64,000 bases of DNA, from positions 1 to 64,000 of the forward strand of contig JAEUIQ010000070.1 of NCBI GenBank assembly GCA_016794985.1, read 5' to 3'. Of the stretch, positions 56,033 to 64,000 are shown one piece after another. The position numbers and the translations under genes are program-made. Within the stretch, counting starts at the first letter, position 1, and each line of letters starts with the position of its first letter. Source of the stretch: Planctomycetaceae bacterium. GTDB taxonomy: Bacteria > Planctomycetota > Planctomycetia > Pirellulales > Pirellulaceae. The notes under the pieces are model-generated. The model did not search any database and was not told where the DNA came from. It saw only the letters and a program-made list of their open reading frames with translations.

Positions 56033-56560
56033 CTAGATCTGCCAAGAACAAAAATAAATTCTAGCTGCCCGACCATGCGGGCCCAAATTCACATTCCAGT
56101 CCGAATCAACCGGAAACCAACCAAGGCGGCTTTGAACCGGTTGATACAACAAATCTGCACCAAACCAGATCGGGTGGTCCAGAACAACCTTCCGCAGAGT
56201 ATCGTTGAGCGACCAATCCATGCGACGGAGCGCAACCGCGCTTTGACCGCAAATTGCAGAGCGACAAAATTCATGACGACAAGGAATTGGTAATGGACAT
56301 CGGGAAGAATGAAGTACCAACCGATCCTTAACGCATGACGGAACCAAATCGAGACTGCTCGCTTCCTCTGCCAACGAACAATTCGCCTCGCAACACTTCA
56401 ACTCGCAACACTTCGCTAATTGCGAGACTTCATTAGTCAACTCTGGACAACAAGCCAATTGGTTCAAACTGCAACAAACAGACCCCGAGCATTGCCCGCA
56501 CAGCATCGGGCTGAGGGGAAAAAGCACACTCAAAAGATAGGTCAATATTCTTCCGGCCAT
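56033..56560 (-). CDS. Cys-rich exported protein
   Basis: About 175 residues from the ATG at 56560 (the frame opens at 56590). The N-terminus is a signal peptide (ILTYLLSVLFPLSPMLCG). There are about 17 Cys, many in pairs (SVCCS, LACCP, AKCCELKCCEANC), concentrated in the first 100 residues. The pattern suggests metal binding or disulphide bonding. It is downstream of the DUF1501 gene and upstream of the efflux operon on the same strand, so it could belong to either transcript. I do not recognise a family. Confidence 0.6.
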   Translation of the reverse strand: MAGRILTYLLSVLFPLSPMLCGQCSGSVCCSLNQLACCPELTNEVSQLAKCCELKCCEANCSLAEEASSLDLVPSCVKDRLVLHSSRCPLPIPCRHEFCRSAICGQSAVALRRMDWSLNDTLRKVVLDHPIWFGADLLYQPVQSRLGWFPVDSDWNVNLGPHGRAARIYFCSWQI

Positions 56561-56628
56561 GACAGGATTGTGACTTGAACAGCACAACACGTCAAGCTCA
56601 AGAACAACAGCGTCAACAGATTGTGCGA

Positions 56629-58107
56629 CTATCCTTGGAGGAGTTCGCGGACAACTCGTTGCGGTTCGACGCCTGTCAGGCGTTGTTCAAGACCCTGGAA
56701 AGAAAAGGTAAATCGTTCGTGGTCGATGCCTAGACAATGCAAGAGTGTGGCGTTGATGTCGTTGATGTGGACCGGGTTCTGGACCACGTTGTAACTGAAA
56801 TCGTCCGTCACGCCATACTCGACGCCACCTCGAATACCCCCGCCGGCCATCCACATCGTAAAGCATTTGGGATGATGGTCCCGACCGTAATTCTCGCGAC
56901 TTAATCCCCCTTGGCAGTATACCGTGCGGCCAAATTCACCGCCCCACACGACCAACGTCGAGTCCAACAACCCGCGCTGCTTCAAGTCTTTGATCAAAGC
57001 CGCCGATGCTTGATCGACGTCGCGGCACTGCGCCGGCAAGTCGTTCGCGATGTTGCCATGTTGATCCCAACCGCGATGCAGAATCTGGACCGCCCGCACG
57101 CCTCGCTCCACCATACGTCTGGCCAGCAAGGCACTGGCGGCAAAGGTGCCTGGCTTCAATGCCTCCGGTCCGTACATCTCCAAAACCGACGCGGGTTCAT
57201 CACCCATCTGCACCAAGTCCGGCACACTGGTTTGCATGCGATAGGCCATCTCATATTGTGCAATCCGCGTTTGAATCTCTGGATCCGACAACGCATCAAA
57301 CCGATGGCGATTCAAATTGCCCAACGTATCCAACATCGCGCGGCGATCCGACGGCACGACACCGGGCGGATTCTGCAAATACAACACGGGATCCGCCCCG
57401 GAACGCAACGCCACACCGGTAAACCGAGTCGGCAAAAAACCACTCGCCCACATCCTCGTGAACAATGCTTGAGCCGGTGCTGTAGCCGACCATGTTGGCG
57501 TCAACACGACAAACGCCGGCAGGTCATTACTTTCGCTGCCCAACCCGTAGGCCAACCACGAGCCCAAGCTCGCTTTGCCCGGTACTTCACTTCCCGTCAT
57601 CACAAACGTGCACGCAGGATCGTGATTGATCGCGTTCGTATGCACCGATTTAACAACCGCCAATTCATCGACCACTTCGGAAGTATACGGCAATAGTTCG
57701 CTGACCCAGCGACCGCATTGCCCGTGTTGCTTGAATTTGAACTTACTGGGGGCGACCGGCAACCTCGCTTGCCCGCTGGTCATCGTCGTGATGCGTTGTC
57801 CCATGCGGATCGAGTCCGGCAAGTCTTTATCGAATTGCTCCTCCAACGTAGGCTTGTAGTCCCACATGTCGATCTGCGAAGGACCGCCGTTCATGTGGAG
57901 ATAAATGATGGACTTGGCCGTCGGTGCAAAATGCGGCAAACCTGGCAATGCAGGATGCACTCGGTCCTGCCGGGGCATTGGTGCGGAAGTCGAATGAGGT
58001 GCCGCGTGAACCAAAGGGGCGGCTCCCATCGCGGCCAAGGCCAGCGGCCCAAGTCGCAATCCGGTATCGCCAAAAAACGCGCGTCGATGAAGTAGCAATG
58101 GGTTCAT
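56629..58107 (-). CDS. DUF1501 family protein
   Basis: 492 residues. The leader [10 protein letters not shown] followed by a hydrophobic run is a Tat-type signal. The family motifs '[23 protein letters not shown]' and '[18 protein letters not shown]...GRDHHP' are complete and resemble the alkaline phosphatase/sulfatase superfamily. DUF1501 proteins almost always accompany DUF1549/1553 proteins in planctomycetes, and that is the case here, 153 bp downstream. Precise activity is unknown; it may handle sulfated or phosphorylated polymers. Confidence 0.95.
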   Translation of the reverse strand: MNPLLLHRRAFFGDTGLRLGPLALAAMGAAPLVHAAPHSTSAPMPRQDRVHPALPGLPHFAPTAKSIIYLHMNGGPSQIDMWDYKPTLEEQFDKDLPDSIRMGQRITTMTSGQARLPVAPSKFKFKQHGQCGRWVSELLPYTSEVVDELAVVKSVHTNAINHDPACTFVMTGSEVPGKASLGSWLAYGLGSESNDLPAFVVLTPTWSATAPAQALFTRMWASGFLPTRFTGVALRSGADPVLYLQNPPGVVPSDRRAMLDTLGNLNRHRFDALSDPEIQTRIAQYEMAYRMQTSVPDLVQMGDEPASVLEMYGPEALKPGTFAASALLARRMVERGVRAVQILHRGWDQHGNIANDLPAQCRDVDQASAALIKDLKQRGLLDSTLVVWGGEFGRTVYCQGGLSRENYGRDHHPKCFTMWMAGGGIRGGVEYGVTDDFSYNVVQNPVHINDINATLLHCLGIDHERFTFSFQGLEQRLTGVEPQRVVRELLQG

Positions 58108-58217
58108 GTGAAATGCTTCCGGTGTTGGTCACTCCAGTCTTCTGAACTAGAGCGTTGACTGTCTCTGCTGATGTTTGTGTTTGGATTGGCATGAACTTTC
58201 GAACCAGTGTCTGTTGA

Positions 58218-58240
58218 GAACCAGCTCGGAGAACTAGTTC
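58218..58240. repeat. Dispersed palindrome, copy 2
   Basis: GAACCAG (58218-58224) and CTAGTTC (58234-58240) around CTCGGAGAA. Compared with 9987-10009 the G-C pair became A-T in both arms, and one pair is lost. It lies between DUF1549 and DUF1501. Confidence 0.65.
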
Positions 58241-58259
58241 TACTAGAAAACCGGCCCCA

Positions 58260-61200
58260 CTAGTTCCTGGTCACGGTTTCATCTAAGTTCAAAATCAAGT
58301 TGCTGACCAAGGTCCAAGTCGCGACATCTTCGATTGGCAAATTGGCGTCTCGCCAACGTTCGCCAATGGTCGCAATTTGTTGAGCATCTGTGGGTGATTC
58401 CGCTAAACGACTGCGACTCTGCAGCAAGAAAGCCAAGACTTGCTCCGACTCGTAGGCGTCCGGCTGCCGAGCCAGCACCCATTCAAACAACCGAGTCACG
58501 CGCGCCTGATCATCCATGGCCCCTTCCCGCAGCAAACGTTCGGCCAAACACCGCGCTGCTTCGACGTGCTGCACGTCGTTCATCAACTGCAATGCTTGCA
58601 ACGGGGTGTTGCTGCGTTCGCGTCGCGTGCAAAACGTTTCGCGATTCGGCGCATCCCAATTCGACATGAATGGTGGTGGTGCCGTCCGTTTGAAGTAAGT
58701 GTACAAACTGCGTCGATAGAGTTGCTCACCATGTTGTTGAATGTAGTAACGCGTGTTCGAATCACCATAACCCACCGGCTCCCATATGTTGGGTGGTTGG
58801 TAAGCTCGAAAACCGGGTCCACCCAGTTGCAATTGGAGGAGCCCACTGACGGCTAATGCATTATCACGAATTTGTTCAGCATCCAATCGGATCCGAGGCC
58901 CGCGGGCAAGATAACGATTCTCGGGGTCGAGATTCATAGCCTCGGCAGTCACCACCGCGCTGCGTTGAAAAGCCTGGGTCATCACCAATTCTTTTAGCAA
59001 CTCTTTCACGTTCCATCCATGATGCGCGAAATGATACGCCAAGTCGTCCAACAATTGCGGATGAGTTGGTGGAGTCCCTTGAGTCCCGAAGTCGTCGGAG
59101 GTCTTGACCAAACCAACTCCGAAGACCTGCTGCCAAAATCGATTGACGGTCACACGGGGAGTGAGCGGCTGGTCACTTGACACCATCCATCGCGCCAAGT
59201 CCAAACGATTCAGCGTTCGACTGTCGCGCGATGGCATGGGTGGTAGCGCTGCCAAACCTCCCGGTTGTACAGCTTCCCCAGGCGCATCATATTGTCCGCG
59301 TGTCATCACATGAGCCTGTCGCGGAGCATTGGCGTCTCGATAAATCATGGTTCCCGGAATGCGATCTTCCAGGATTTGACGTTGAACGCGGAGTGATTCC
59401 AACTCAGCGCGTGCTTGCTGTAAAGCGGGAGGCGCATCGCTGTCAATCATCGCATGAAAATAGGCTTTCACTTCGGCTTCGAAGTTTTTGGCATCGCCGC
59501 CTGACGGTCCCTCTTGTATCGCTTTTCCCAATTCAGGCCGCGCCAATGGCGCCGGTTTGTTGCCATGGCCTGCCCACCAGGCTCGCCAATCGGTACGCAA
59601 ATTGTCGACATCGCGTTGCTTTCCAGAAATCGTCAACCCATCCCAATAGCAGATACCGCCGAACAAACCAAATTTGATCTCGTTGACTTTGGTCCCAACC
59701 GCCAAGTCACCCACGGGAATCGTCAACAACTGCCACTGACCTGGTGTCGGGAGCGTTCCCACGATGCGATCCGCACCGGCATCGACCAAGCGGGCCGAGT
59801 CGGGCGAATCTCCCCAAACCCATCGACGCGAGCCCGCATCGGTTTGGATCTCTAGGAAAATAGCTTGCGGTGGTTCCATTCGATCCAATTGGGCCCACAC
59901 TTGAAGTTGACCGTTTTCCAAGATCCAACGGGGCAACAATCCACCCGTGATGACTTGCTCCATTTTGTCGCCAAACTCGGTGACCAAAGCGCGTTGCCCC
60001 ATCGGGGATTTCACCTCGTCCAAACTCCATCGATCTCCATTTCTCGTGGTGTTTCTTTGGCTTGCGCCCAAGGGCAATTCGTCGTCGAGCCAAACATGAG
60101 TTACCGTTCGACTAAGGTTCGCCGTTGCCGGTGCTTGAGCACTCCACTGACTCGCGAGTTCCAAAAGTTTGACTTGAGCGCCATCAATTCGTTGGCGTAA
60201 TGTTTCCAATTCCGCAGCTTGAGTGGGAGTCGGCAACTTTAGAAACGGAGCCGTTGTTGAAATATTACCATCCATCGCGGGATCCGCGTTGCTGTAGTAA
60301 AAAGCGTACAACGAATAAAACTCTTTCATGCTCAGCGGGTCATACTTGTGGTCGTGACACACAGCGCAGCCCGCGGTCAAACCCAGAAAGGCTTGTACGG
60401 TCGTACTGGTGCGGTCCACCGCGTAACGAAATCGAAACTCGTCATCAATGGCCCCTCCTTCGGCCGTCGTAACATTGCAACGATTGAAACCGGTCGCGAC
60501 CAATTGCGATTGACTTGGGTCAGGCAACAAGTCGCCCGCGACTTGTTCAATAGTGAATTGGTCAAACGATTGATTCGAATTAAAAGCTTGCACTACCCAA
60601 TCGCGATACGGCCAGATCAAACGATCGTTGTCCAAATGCAACCCGTGCGTGTCGCCATAACGTGCGACATCCAACCAATGCCGTGCCATTTCTTCACCGT
60701 ATTGGGGTGAGGCCAACAGTTGATCAACGTAGGCTTCGTAGGCCGCCTGGGTTGGATTTTGTGCGAACCGTTCGACATCTTGGTATTGTGGCGGCAACCC
60801 TGTCAACGCGAAGGCCACGCGCCGGGCAAGTGTGCGCGCATCGGTCGGACCGTTGAGCGCAAGCTTTCGTTTGGCCGCCTCGCGATCCAAGGCCGCGTCG
60901 ATCCAATTTCGAGGTAGCCGTTTTTCCGTTTGTTCAAGCAACTCCGGACTCGGTTGGATCGGTTCAAACGCCCAGTGTCGTTCGTACTTCGCGCCTTGCT
61001 CGATCCAGCGTCGCAACGTTTCTTTTTCGTCATCCGTTAATTGACGATTGGCCGAAGGTGGTGGCATGACCAAATCGGGATCATCCGAAGTCATTCGCAG
61101 CCACGCCTGACTACCGGCCACGTCCCCAGGAACAAACGCCGCGCCGTCCTCGACGGAGCCGACCGCTCCTTCCGCTTGATCCAGTCGCAGGTCCGCGGCT

Positions 61201-61487
61201 CGATGCTCAGCATCTTGGCCATGACAACGGAAGCAAGCCGCTGACAGAATCGTGCGGACATCGCGATTAAAAGTCACGGGATCGTCCACCGCTTGTACCT
61301 GCGGATTATGCCCAACCGCCGCAGCAAACGCAGAATCCCTCCCGTTCGCAGCGTCGAGAACAGTGGCCACCAAAATGACCACCAACAGCCGTGGAACAGG
61401 AAAGCTTCGCGTCGCAGGGAATCGAACGGTTGCAAAGGAGCCGCACGTGAGTTGGCCCGTTTGTCCGAAAATGAATGGTCGGATCAT
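58260..61487 (-). CDS. DUF1549/DUF1553 protein with cytochrome-like CxxCH
   Basis: About 1075 residues from the ATG at 61487, which gives a signal-like leader (LLVVILVATVLDAANG); the longest frame begins at 61676. The N-terminal planctomycete cytochrome C-like domain has C-F-R-C-H shortly after 'VTFNRDVRTILSAA'. DUF1549 follows (RRWIEQGAKYERHWAFEPIQ, then NWIDAALDREAAKRKLALNG and the ARHWLDVARYGDTHG motif), a concanavalin-like insert, and DUF1553 at the C-terminus (RLDLARWMVSSDQPLTPRVTVNRFWQQVFG...). It is probably an exported haem protein that acts with the adjacent DUF1501 protein on a polymer or in electron transfer. Confidence 0.93.
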   Translation of the reverse strand: MIRPFIFGQTGQLTCGSFATVRFPATRSFPVPRLLVVILVATVLDAANGRDSAFAAAVGHNPQVQAVDDPVTFNRDVRTILSAACFRCHGQDAEHRAADLRLDQAEGAVGSVEDGAAFVPGDVAGSQAWLRMTSDDPDLVMPPPSANRQLTDDEKETLRRWIEQGAKYERHWAFEPIQPSPELLEQTEKRLPRNWIDAALDREAAKRKLALNGPTDARTLARRVAFALTGLPPQYQDVERFAQNPTQAAYEAYVDQLLASPQYGEEMARHWLDVARYGDTHGLHLDNDRLIWPYRDWVVQAFNSNQSFDQFTIEQVAGDLLPDPSQSQLVATGFNRCNVTTAEGGAIDDEFRFRYAVDRTSTTVQAFLGLTAGCAVCHDHKYDPLSMKEFYSLYAFYYSNADPAMDGNISTTAPFLKLPTPTQAAELETLRQRIDGAQVKLLELASQWSAQAPATANLSRTVTHVWLDDELPLGASQRNTTRNGDRWSLDEVKSPMGQRALVTEFGDKMEQVITGGLLPRWILENGQLQVWAQLDRMEPPQAIFLEIQTDAGSRRWVWGDSPDSARLVDAGADRIVGTLPTPGQWQLLTIPVGDLAVGTKVNEIKFGLFGGICYWDGLTISGKQRDVDNLRTDWRAWWAGHGNKPAPLARPELGKAIQEGPSGGDAKNFEAEVKAYFHAMIDSDAPPALQQARAELESLRVQRQILEDRIPGTMIYRDANAPRQAHVMTRGQYDAPGEAVQPGGLAALPPMPSRDSRTLNRLDLARWMVSSDQPLTPRVTVNRFWQQVFGVGLVKTSDDFGTQGTPPTHPQLLDDLAYHFAHHGWNVKELLKELVMTQAFQRSAVVTAEAMNLDPENRYLARGPRIRLDAEQIRDNALAVSGLLQLQLGGPGFRAYQPPNIWEPVGYGDSNTRYYIQQHGEQLYRRSLYTYFKRTAPPPFMSNWDAPNRETFCTRRERSNTPLQALQLMNDVQHVEAARCLAERLLREGAMDDQARVTRLFEWVLARQPDAYESEQVLAFLLQSRSRLAESPTDAQQIATIGERWRDANLPIEDVATWTLVSNLILNLDETVTRN

Positions 61488-61765
61488 CGGAATCGCTATC
61501 GCAGGGAAAGGGCAGGGCGAAAAATAGCAAAGGCAGGACGGTCGTTTTGACCGCAGGTCCAGTTTAAGTGATCCGACCGGCCATGTCCAGCAAACACGGT
61601 TCGAAGGATTTTGACGGTTACTCCATTTCTCGTCGAGGGAAGCGACGGAAGATTGCCTCGAATCTTTGTTCGCCACTCCGCAAGAATCCTAGAGTTGCAG
61701 GCGAGTCCGACTCGTCAACATCCGAATCACTGAACTAGCATCAAAACCATACGAAACTTTCAGCA

Positions 61766-62677
61766 ATGAACAAAATCCTCGATGTCCGCGCCTGCAAGTC
61801 GTCACCGGTCGATATTCAAGCGGACCTGTTTCGGCAAAACGTGGATTTGCGACCTTATGAACTAAAGCATTCGCTGCAAAGCCATCCCTTGTTGGAAATT
61901 CACAATTTGGTCGCTTTGGCCAAGCGGTTGCCACCGATACAACGCGAGTACGTGTTTGCGAAGCAAGAATTTGGCACTCACGAGACCGGCGATCACTATC
62001 AGCACGCCACTTCGATGGACGAGATGTCCACCGAAGAGATGATCTTGAATATCGAAGCTCAAAATCGGGTCATCGTCCTGCGCAACGTCGAAACCGACCC
62101 CACCTATGGAACACTCGTGAACGATGTTTTGGATCAACTCCAAGACCAAATTGAAGCCGTGACTGGACCTATTTCCGGTCGCGAGAGTTTTATCTTCGTG
62201 AGTCCGCCGCGAGCCTACACGCCGTTCCATTACGATCCCGAGCAAAACTTCTTCTTGCAAGTTCGCGGTCGCAAAGATTTTGCAGTTTACGATGTGGCGG
62301 ATCGCGATGTGATGCCGGAAGTGGCTATTGAAAACTTTCTGACTCTGAACAGACGAACACCCTGTGCCCCAGAGTTTTTTGATCGCTATCGTTTGTTTGA
62401 ACTTTCGCCGGGGGAAGGTGTCTATGTTCCCACCACAGCGCCACATTGGGTTCGCACATTAGACGAAGTTTCGGTTTCGATCAGCATCAATTTTCGCACG
62501 CCGAGTTCCATTCGTCGCGATCGAGTCTACCGCTTCAATCGCCTGTTGCGCAAGACCGGGATTCAACCACAATCCGTCAGCCCTCGTGCCGACAATGCTC
62601 GTGATTGGCTCAAATCCGAATTCTTCGCCACGCCATCACGTCTTAAGCAGTGCTTCAAGTCTCTGCTTGGCCGTTAA
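61766..62677 (+). CDS. Cupin/JmjC-like oxygenase-fold protein
   Basis: 303 residues, no signal peptide. The segment with TPFHYDPEQNFFLQVRGRKDFAVY holds the H-x-D metal pair (HYD) and the usual 'LQV.G.K' strand, and a second His lies in P-T-T-A-P-H-W-V. This is the Fe(II)/2-oxoglutarate cupin_8/JmjC layout of protein hydroxylases. An N-terminal helical region (residues 1-100) precedes it. Substrate unknown. A terminator hairpin begins at its stop codon. Confidence 0.85.
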   Translation: MNKILDVRACKSSPVDIQADLFRQNVDLRPYELKHSLQSHPLLEIHNLVALAKRLPPIQREYVFAKQEFGTHETGDHYQHATSMDEMSTEEMILNIEAQNRVIVLRNVETDPTYGTLVNDVLDQLQDQIEAVTGPISGRESFIFVSPPRAYTPFHYDPEQNFFLQVRGRKDFAVYDVADRDVMPEVAIENFLTLNRRTPCAPEFFDRYRLFELSPGEGVYVPTTAPHWVRTLDEVSVSISINFRTPSSIRRDRVYRFNRLLRKTGIQPQSVSPRADNARDWLKSEFFATPSRLKQCFKSLLGR

Positions 62678-62710
62678 GACGGACGGAATACTCATGGGTC
62701 GTCCGTCTTT
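62676..62710 (+). terminator. Rho-independent terminator
   Basis: AAGACGGACG (62676-62685) pairs perfectly with CGTCCGTCTT (62700-62709), followed by TT and then TG. It overlaps the stop of the cupin gene and lies between two convergent genes. Confidence 0.85.
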
Positions 62711-62716
62711 TGCTCG

Positions 62717-63601
62717 TTACTCCATTGGACAAACATCGACCGAGACATCCAATTTGTGTCGACCATCACCGAGGAAGACTCCGCGGAAGGGGATCACGTC
62801 CGAGTAATCACGTCCCCAGGCAATTGGAATGTGATCCAATCCGCAAAACGTGTTGTTCGTCGCGTCCAAGTCGACCCACCCTAATTCGCGACCACAGTAC
62901 AACGAAACCCAAGCATGCGATTGATCGGCTCCCACCAAGCGTTCCTTCCCGGGTGGCGGTAGGGTCCTCAAGTAGCCACTCACATACCGAGCTGCCAAAC
63001 CTAACGAGCGCAGAACCGCCACTTGGATCTGCGCAAAGTCCTGACATACGCCGCGCCGTAGTTCGAAGGCTTTCTCTATCGGAGTCTGCGCGTCTGTCGA
63101 ATCTTTATCGTATTTGAAATCTTTATGAATCTGAGCGTTAAGCCGAGCCGCAGCGTCCAAGATCGGACACCCTGCTTCAAAACTGGTTCGACCATAGTTC
63201 GCAAACACTTCACTTGGCTCAATCCTGGGCGAACGATAGCGAAATGGCACGACCTCCAGATCTTGGTCGTCACCTTTCAACCTCAAGTTCGGATCAGCGA
63301 CCATCCTTTCCCACGCGGGTGATTCCAAATTTGCGGGCAGAGCTTGCCCTCGCACTTCCACCTGACTCGCCGCCGTGACGGTTAACTGGGCATGTCCCTC
63401 TTCAATCCCAAACACGTGAACCAAATTACCGAAGACGTCGTTCCGTTTCACCGACCATTGCGGAGCGGGATGAACCGTCAAGCGATGCCACAAACTGCGG
63501 ACCCATGCGCCATCGCGCGGCGTCAGAATCACTCGATTGTGGCTGACACTGACCGCCGATTCGTATTCGTAACTGGTGGTATGAACGATCCTGTACTTCA
63601 T
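62717..63601 (-). CDS. Transglutaminase-like cysteine protease
   Basis: 294 residues from the ATG at 63601 (MKYRIVHTTSYEYESAVSVSHN), the normal beginning for this family; the frame opens at 63628. The N-terminal beta domain is followed by the catalytic triad: Cys in R-R-G-V-C-Q-D-F-A, His in S-H-A-W-V, Asp in W-V-D-L-D-A-T. It is downstream of an alpha-E gene, the usual partner in bacteria, whose cluster also has a circularly permuted ATP-grasp protein (outside this window). Such clusters are thought to make or cut peptide bonds, perhaps in an unknown peptide pathway. Confidence 0.92.
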   Translation of the reverse strand: MKYRIVHTTSYEYESAVSVSHNRVILTPRDGAWVRSLWHRLTVHPAPQWSVKRNDVFGNLVHVFGIEEGHAQLTVTAASQVEVRGQALPANLESPAWERMVADPNLRLKGDDQDLEVVPFRYRSPRIEPSEVFANYGRTSFEAGCPILDAAARLNAQIHKDFKYDKDSTDAQTPIEKAFELRRGVCQDFAQIQVAVLRSLGLAARYVSGYLRTLPPPGKERLVGADQSHAWVSLYCGRELGWVDLDATNNTFCGLDHIPIAWGRDYSDVIPFRGVFLGDGRHKLDVSVDVCPME

Positions 63602-63658
63602 CCCAAGTCGTTCCCTCGCACGGTCCATGAATTTGTAAGCATGTCGGAACTCGAATCT

Positions 63659-64000
63659 TTACGGGGAAGCGTTGCCTGTCACCAAGCTGGCAAAGTGACG
63701 TTGCAACGGAGCATGAACCAGATAACGACTGGAAACAGTTTGCGAGAGCTCGGACAATTGTTCGTTCAATCGTGCGAGCAATTTCAGCAACTCAGGTCTT
63801 TGCCCCTGATCCAAATCCATCAGTTTCTCTGGTGAAGTCATCCGAACCGAGTGCTTCATGGCTACGGCCAAGCGTTGATCGACACGAATCTCCACTTGTT
63901 GCGGATCGCTGGGAAGGTGACTAACGTGCGATTCGATCATATCCAACTGATAGGCCACCGAGCGCGGGTTCGATTGATCATGCAATAACAAATCACAAGC
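63659..64000 (-). CDS. Alpha-E (DUF403) domain protein, 3' part
   Basis: Only the last about 114 residues are in the window; the gene begins beyond the right edge. The sequence with SNPRSVAYQLDMIESHVSHLP matches the alpha-E domain C-terminal end. It lies 58 bp upstream of the transglutaminase gene on the same strand. Alpha-E, transglutaminase and ATP-grasp genes are commonly clustered and of unknown product. Confidence 0.85.
   Translation of the reverse strand, partial: ACDLLLHDQSNPRSVAYQLDMIESHVSHLPSDPQQVEIRVDQRLAVAMKHSVRMTSPEKLMDLDQGQRPELLKLLARLNEQLSELSQTVSSRYLVHAPLQRHFASLVTGNASP

Noticed and set aside
56033-56560. The Cys-rich protein as a further selenoprotein
   Set aside because: Its frame has no internal TGA and ends in TAG; only the ordinary cysteines were seen.

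Overview
The window looks like chromosomal DNA of a planctomycete, most likely of the Pirellula/Rhodopirellula type. The signs are a DUF1549/DUF1553 cytochrome-like protein beside a DUF1501 protein, a large beta-propeller/HEAT protein with a CxxCH haem site, a DUF11 surface protein, FG-GAP proteins, Tat-type leaders on exported enzymes, and many short intergenic palindromes. I see no tRNA, rRNA, CRISPR array, transposase or phage gene, so this is a core-type region with accessory patches.

Layout. 1-1290 is a non-coding tandem array of about 300-bp units. 1459-1944 is a small membrane-anchored protein whose frame is crossed by one TGA. 2055-4282 holds a ygfZ-like gene and a LarA-N-like gene. 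4489-7337 holds a lipoprotein and a Cys/Gly-rich exported protein. Then come priA, a PPi-type phosphofructokinase, a Tat amidase, an MsbA-like ABC exporter, and the translation pair epmB/efp, followed by a beta-CASP nuclease with an overlapping unknown gene. 20642-23492 holds a phosphate-porin-like protein and an exported GIY-YIG protein. 23489-27421 is a four-gene ABC-2 transporter operon. 27932-31726 has panD, an M24 peptidase, accB and accC. 32377-34394 is a two-gene acyltransferase/condensation cassette. 34456-40236 holds a membrane protein and a DUF11 protein. 40760-47149 holds an FG-GAP protein (again crossed by one TGA), a HEAT/haem protein and a dimethylformamidase-like protein. PhzF and TPR genes follow. 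50589-55828 is a MacAB-like ABC efflux operon. 56033-61487 has a Cys-rich protein, DUF1501 and DUF1549/1553. The right end has a cupin/JmjC-like protein, a transglutaminase and the 3' end of an alpha-E gene.

The most interesting signal is a pair of candidate new selenoproteins. In two unrelated genes (1459-1944 on + and 40760-42103 on -) a single in-frame TGA splits an otherwise intact reading frame. In both the TGA is immediately beside a Cys codon (Cys-U and U-Cys). In both a hairpin with G as the first loop base follows, the loop starting 20-21 nt after the TGA, which is the geometry of a bacterial SECIS element. Both proteins are predicted to be exported or membrane anchored. Other long genes here contain no internal TGA, so general reassignment of TGA is unlikely. 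No sel genes lie in the window, so the reading depends on the rest of the genome.

A second theme is small palindromic repeats. There are several families of dispersed hairpins, some with compensatory stem changes, and one 33-bp palindrome repeated three times in frame inside the HEAT/haem gene.
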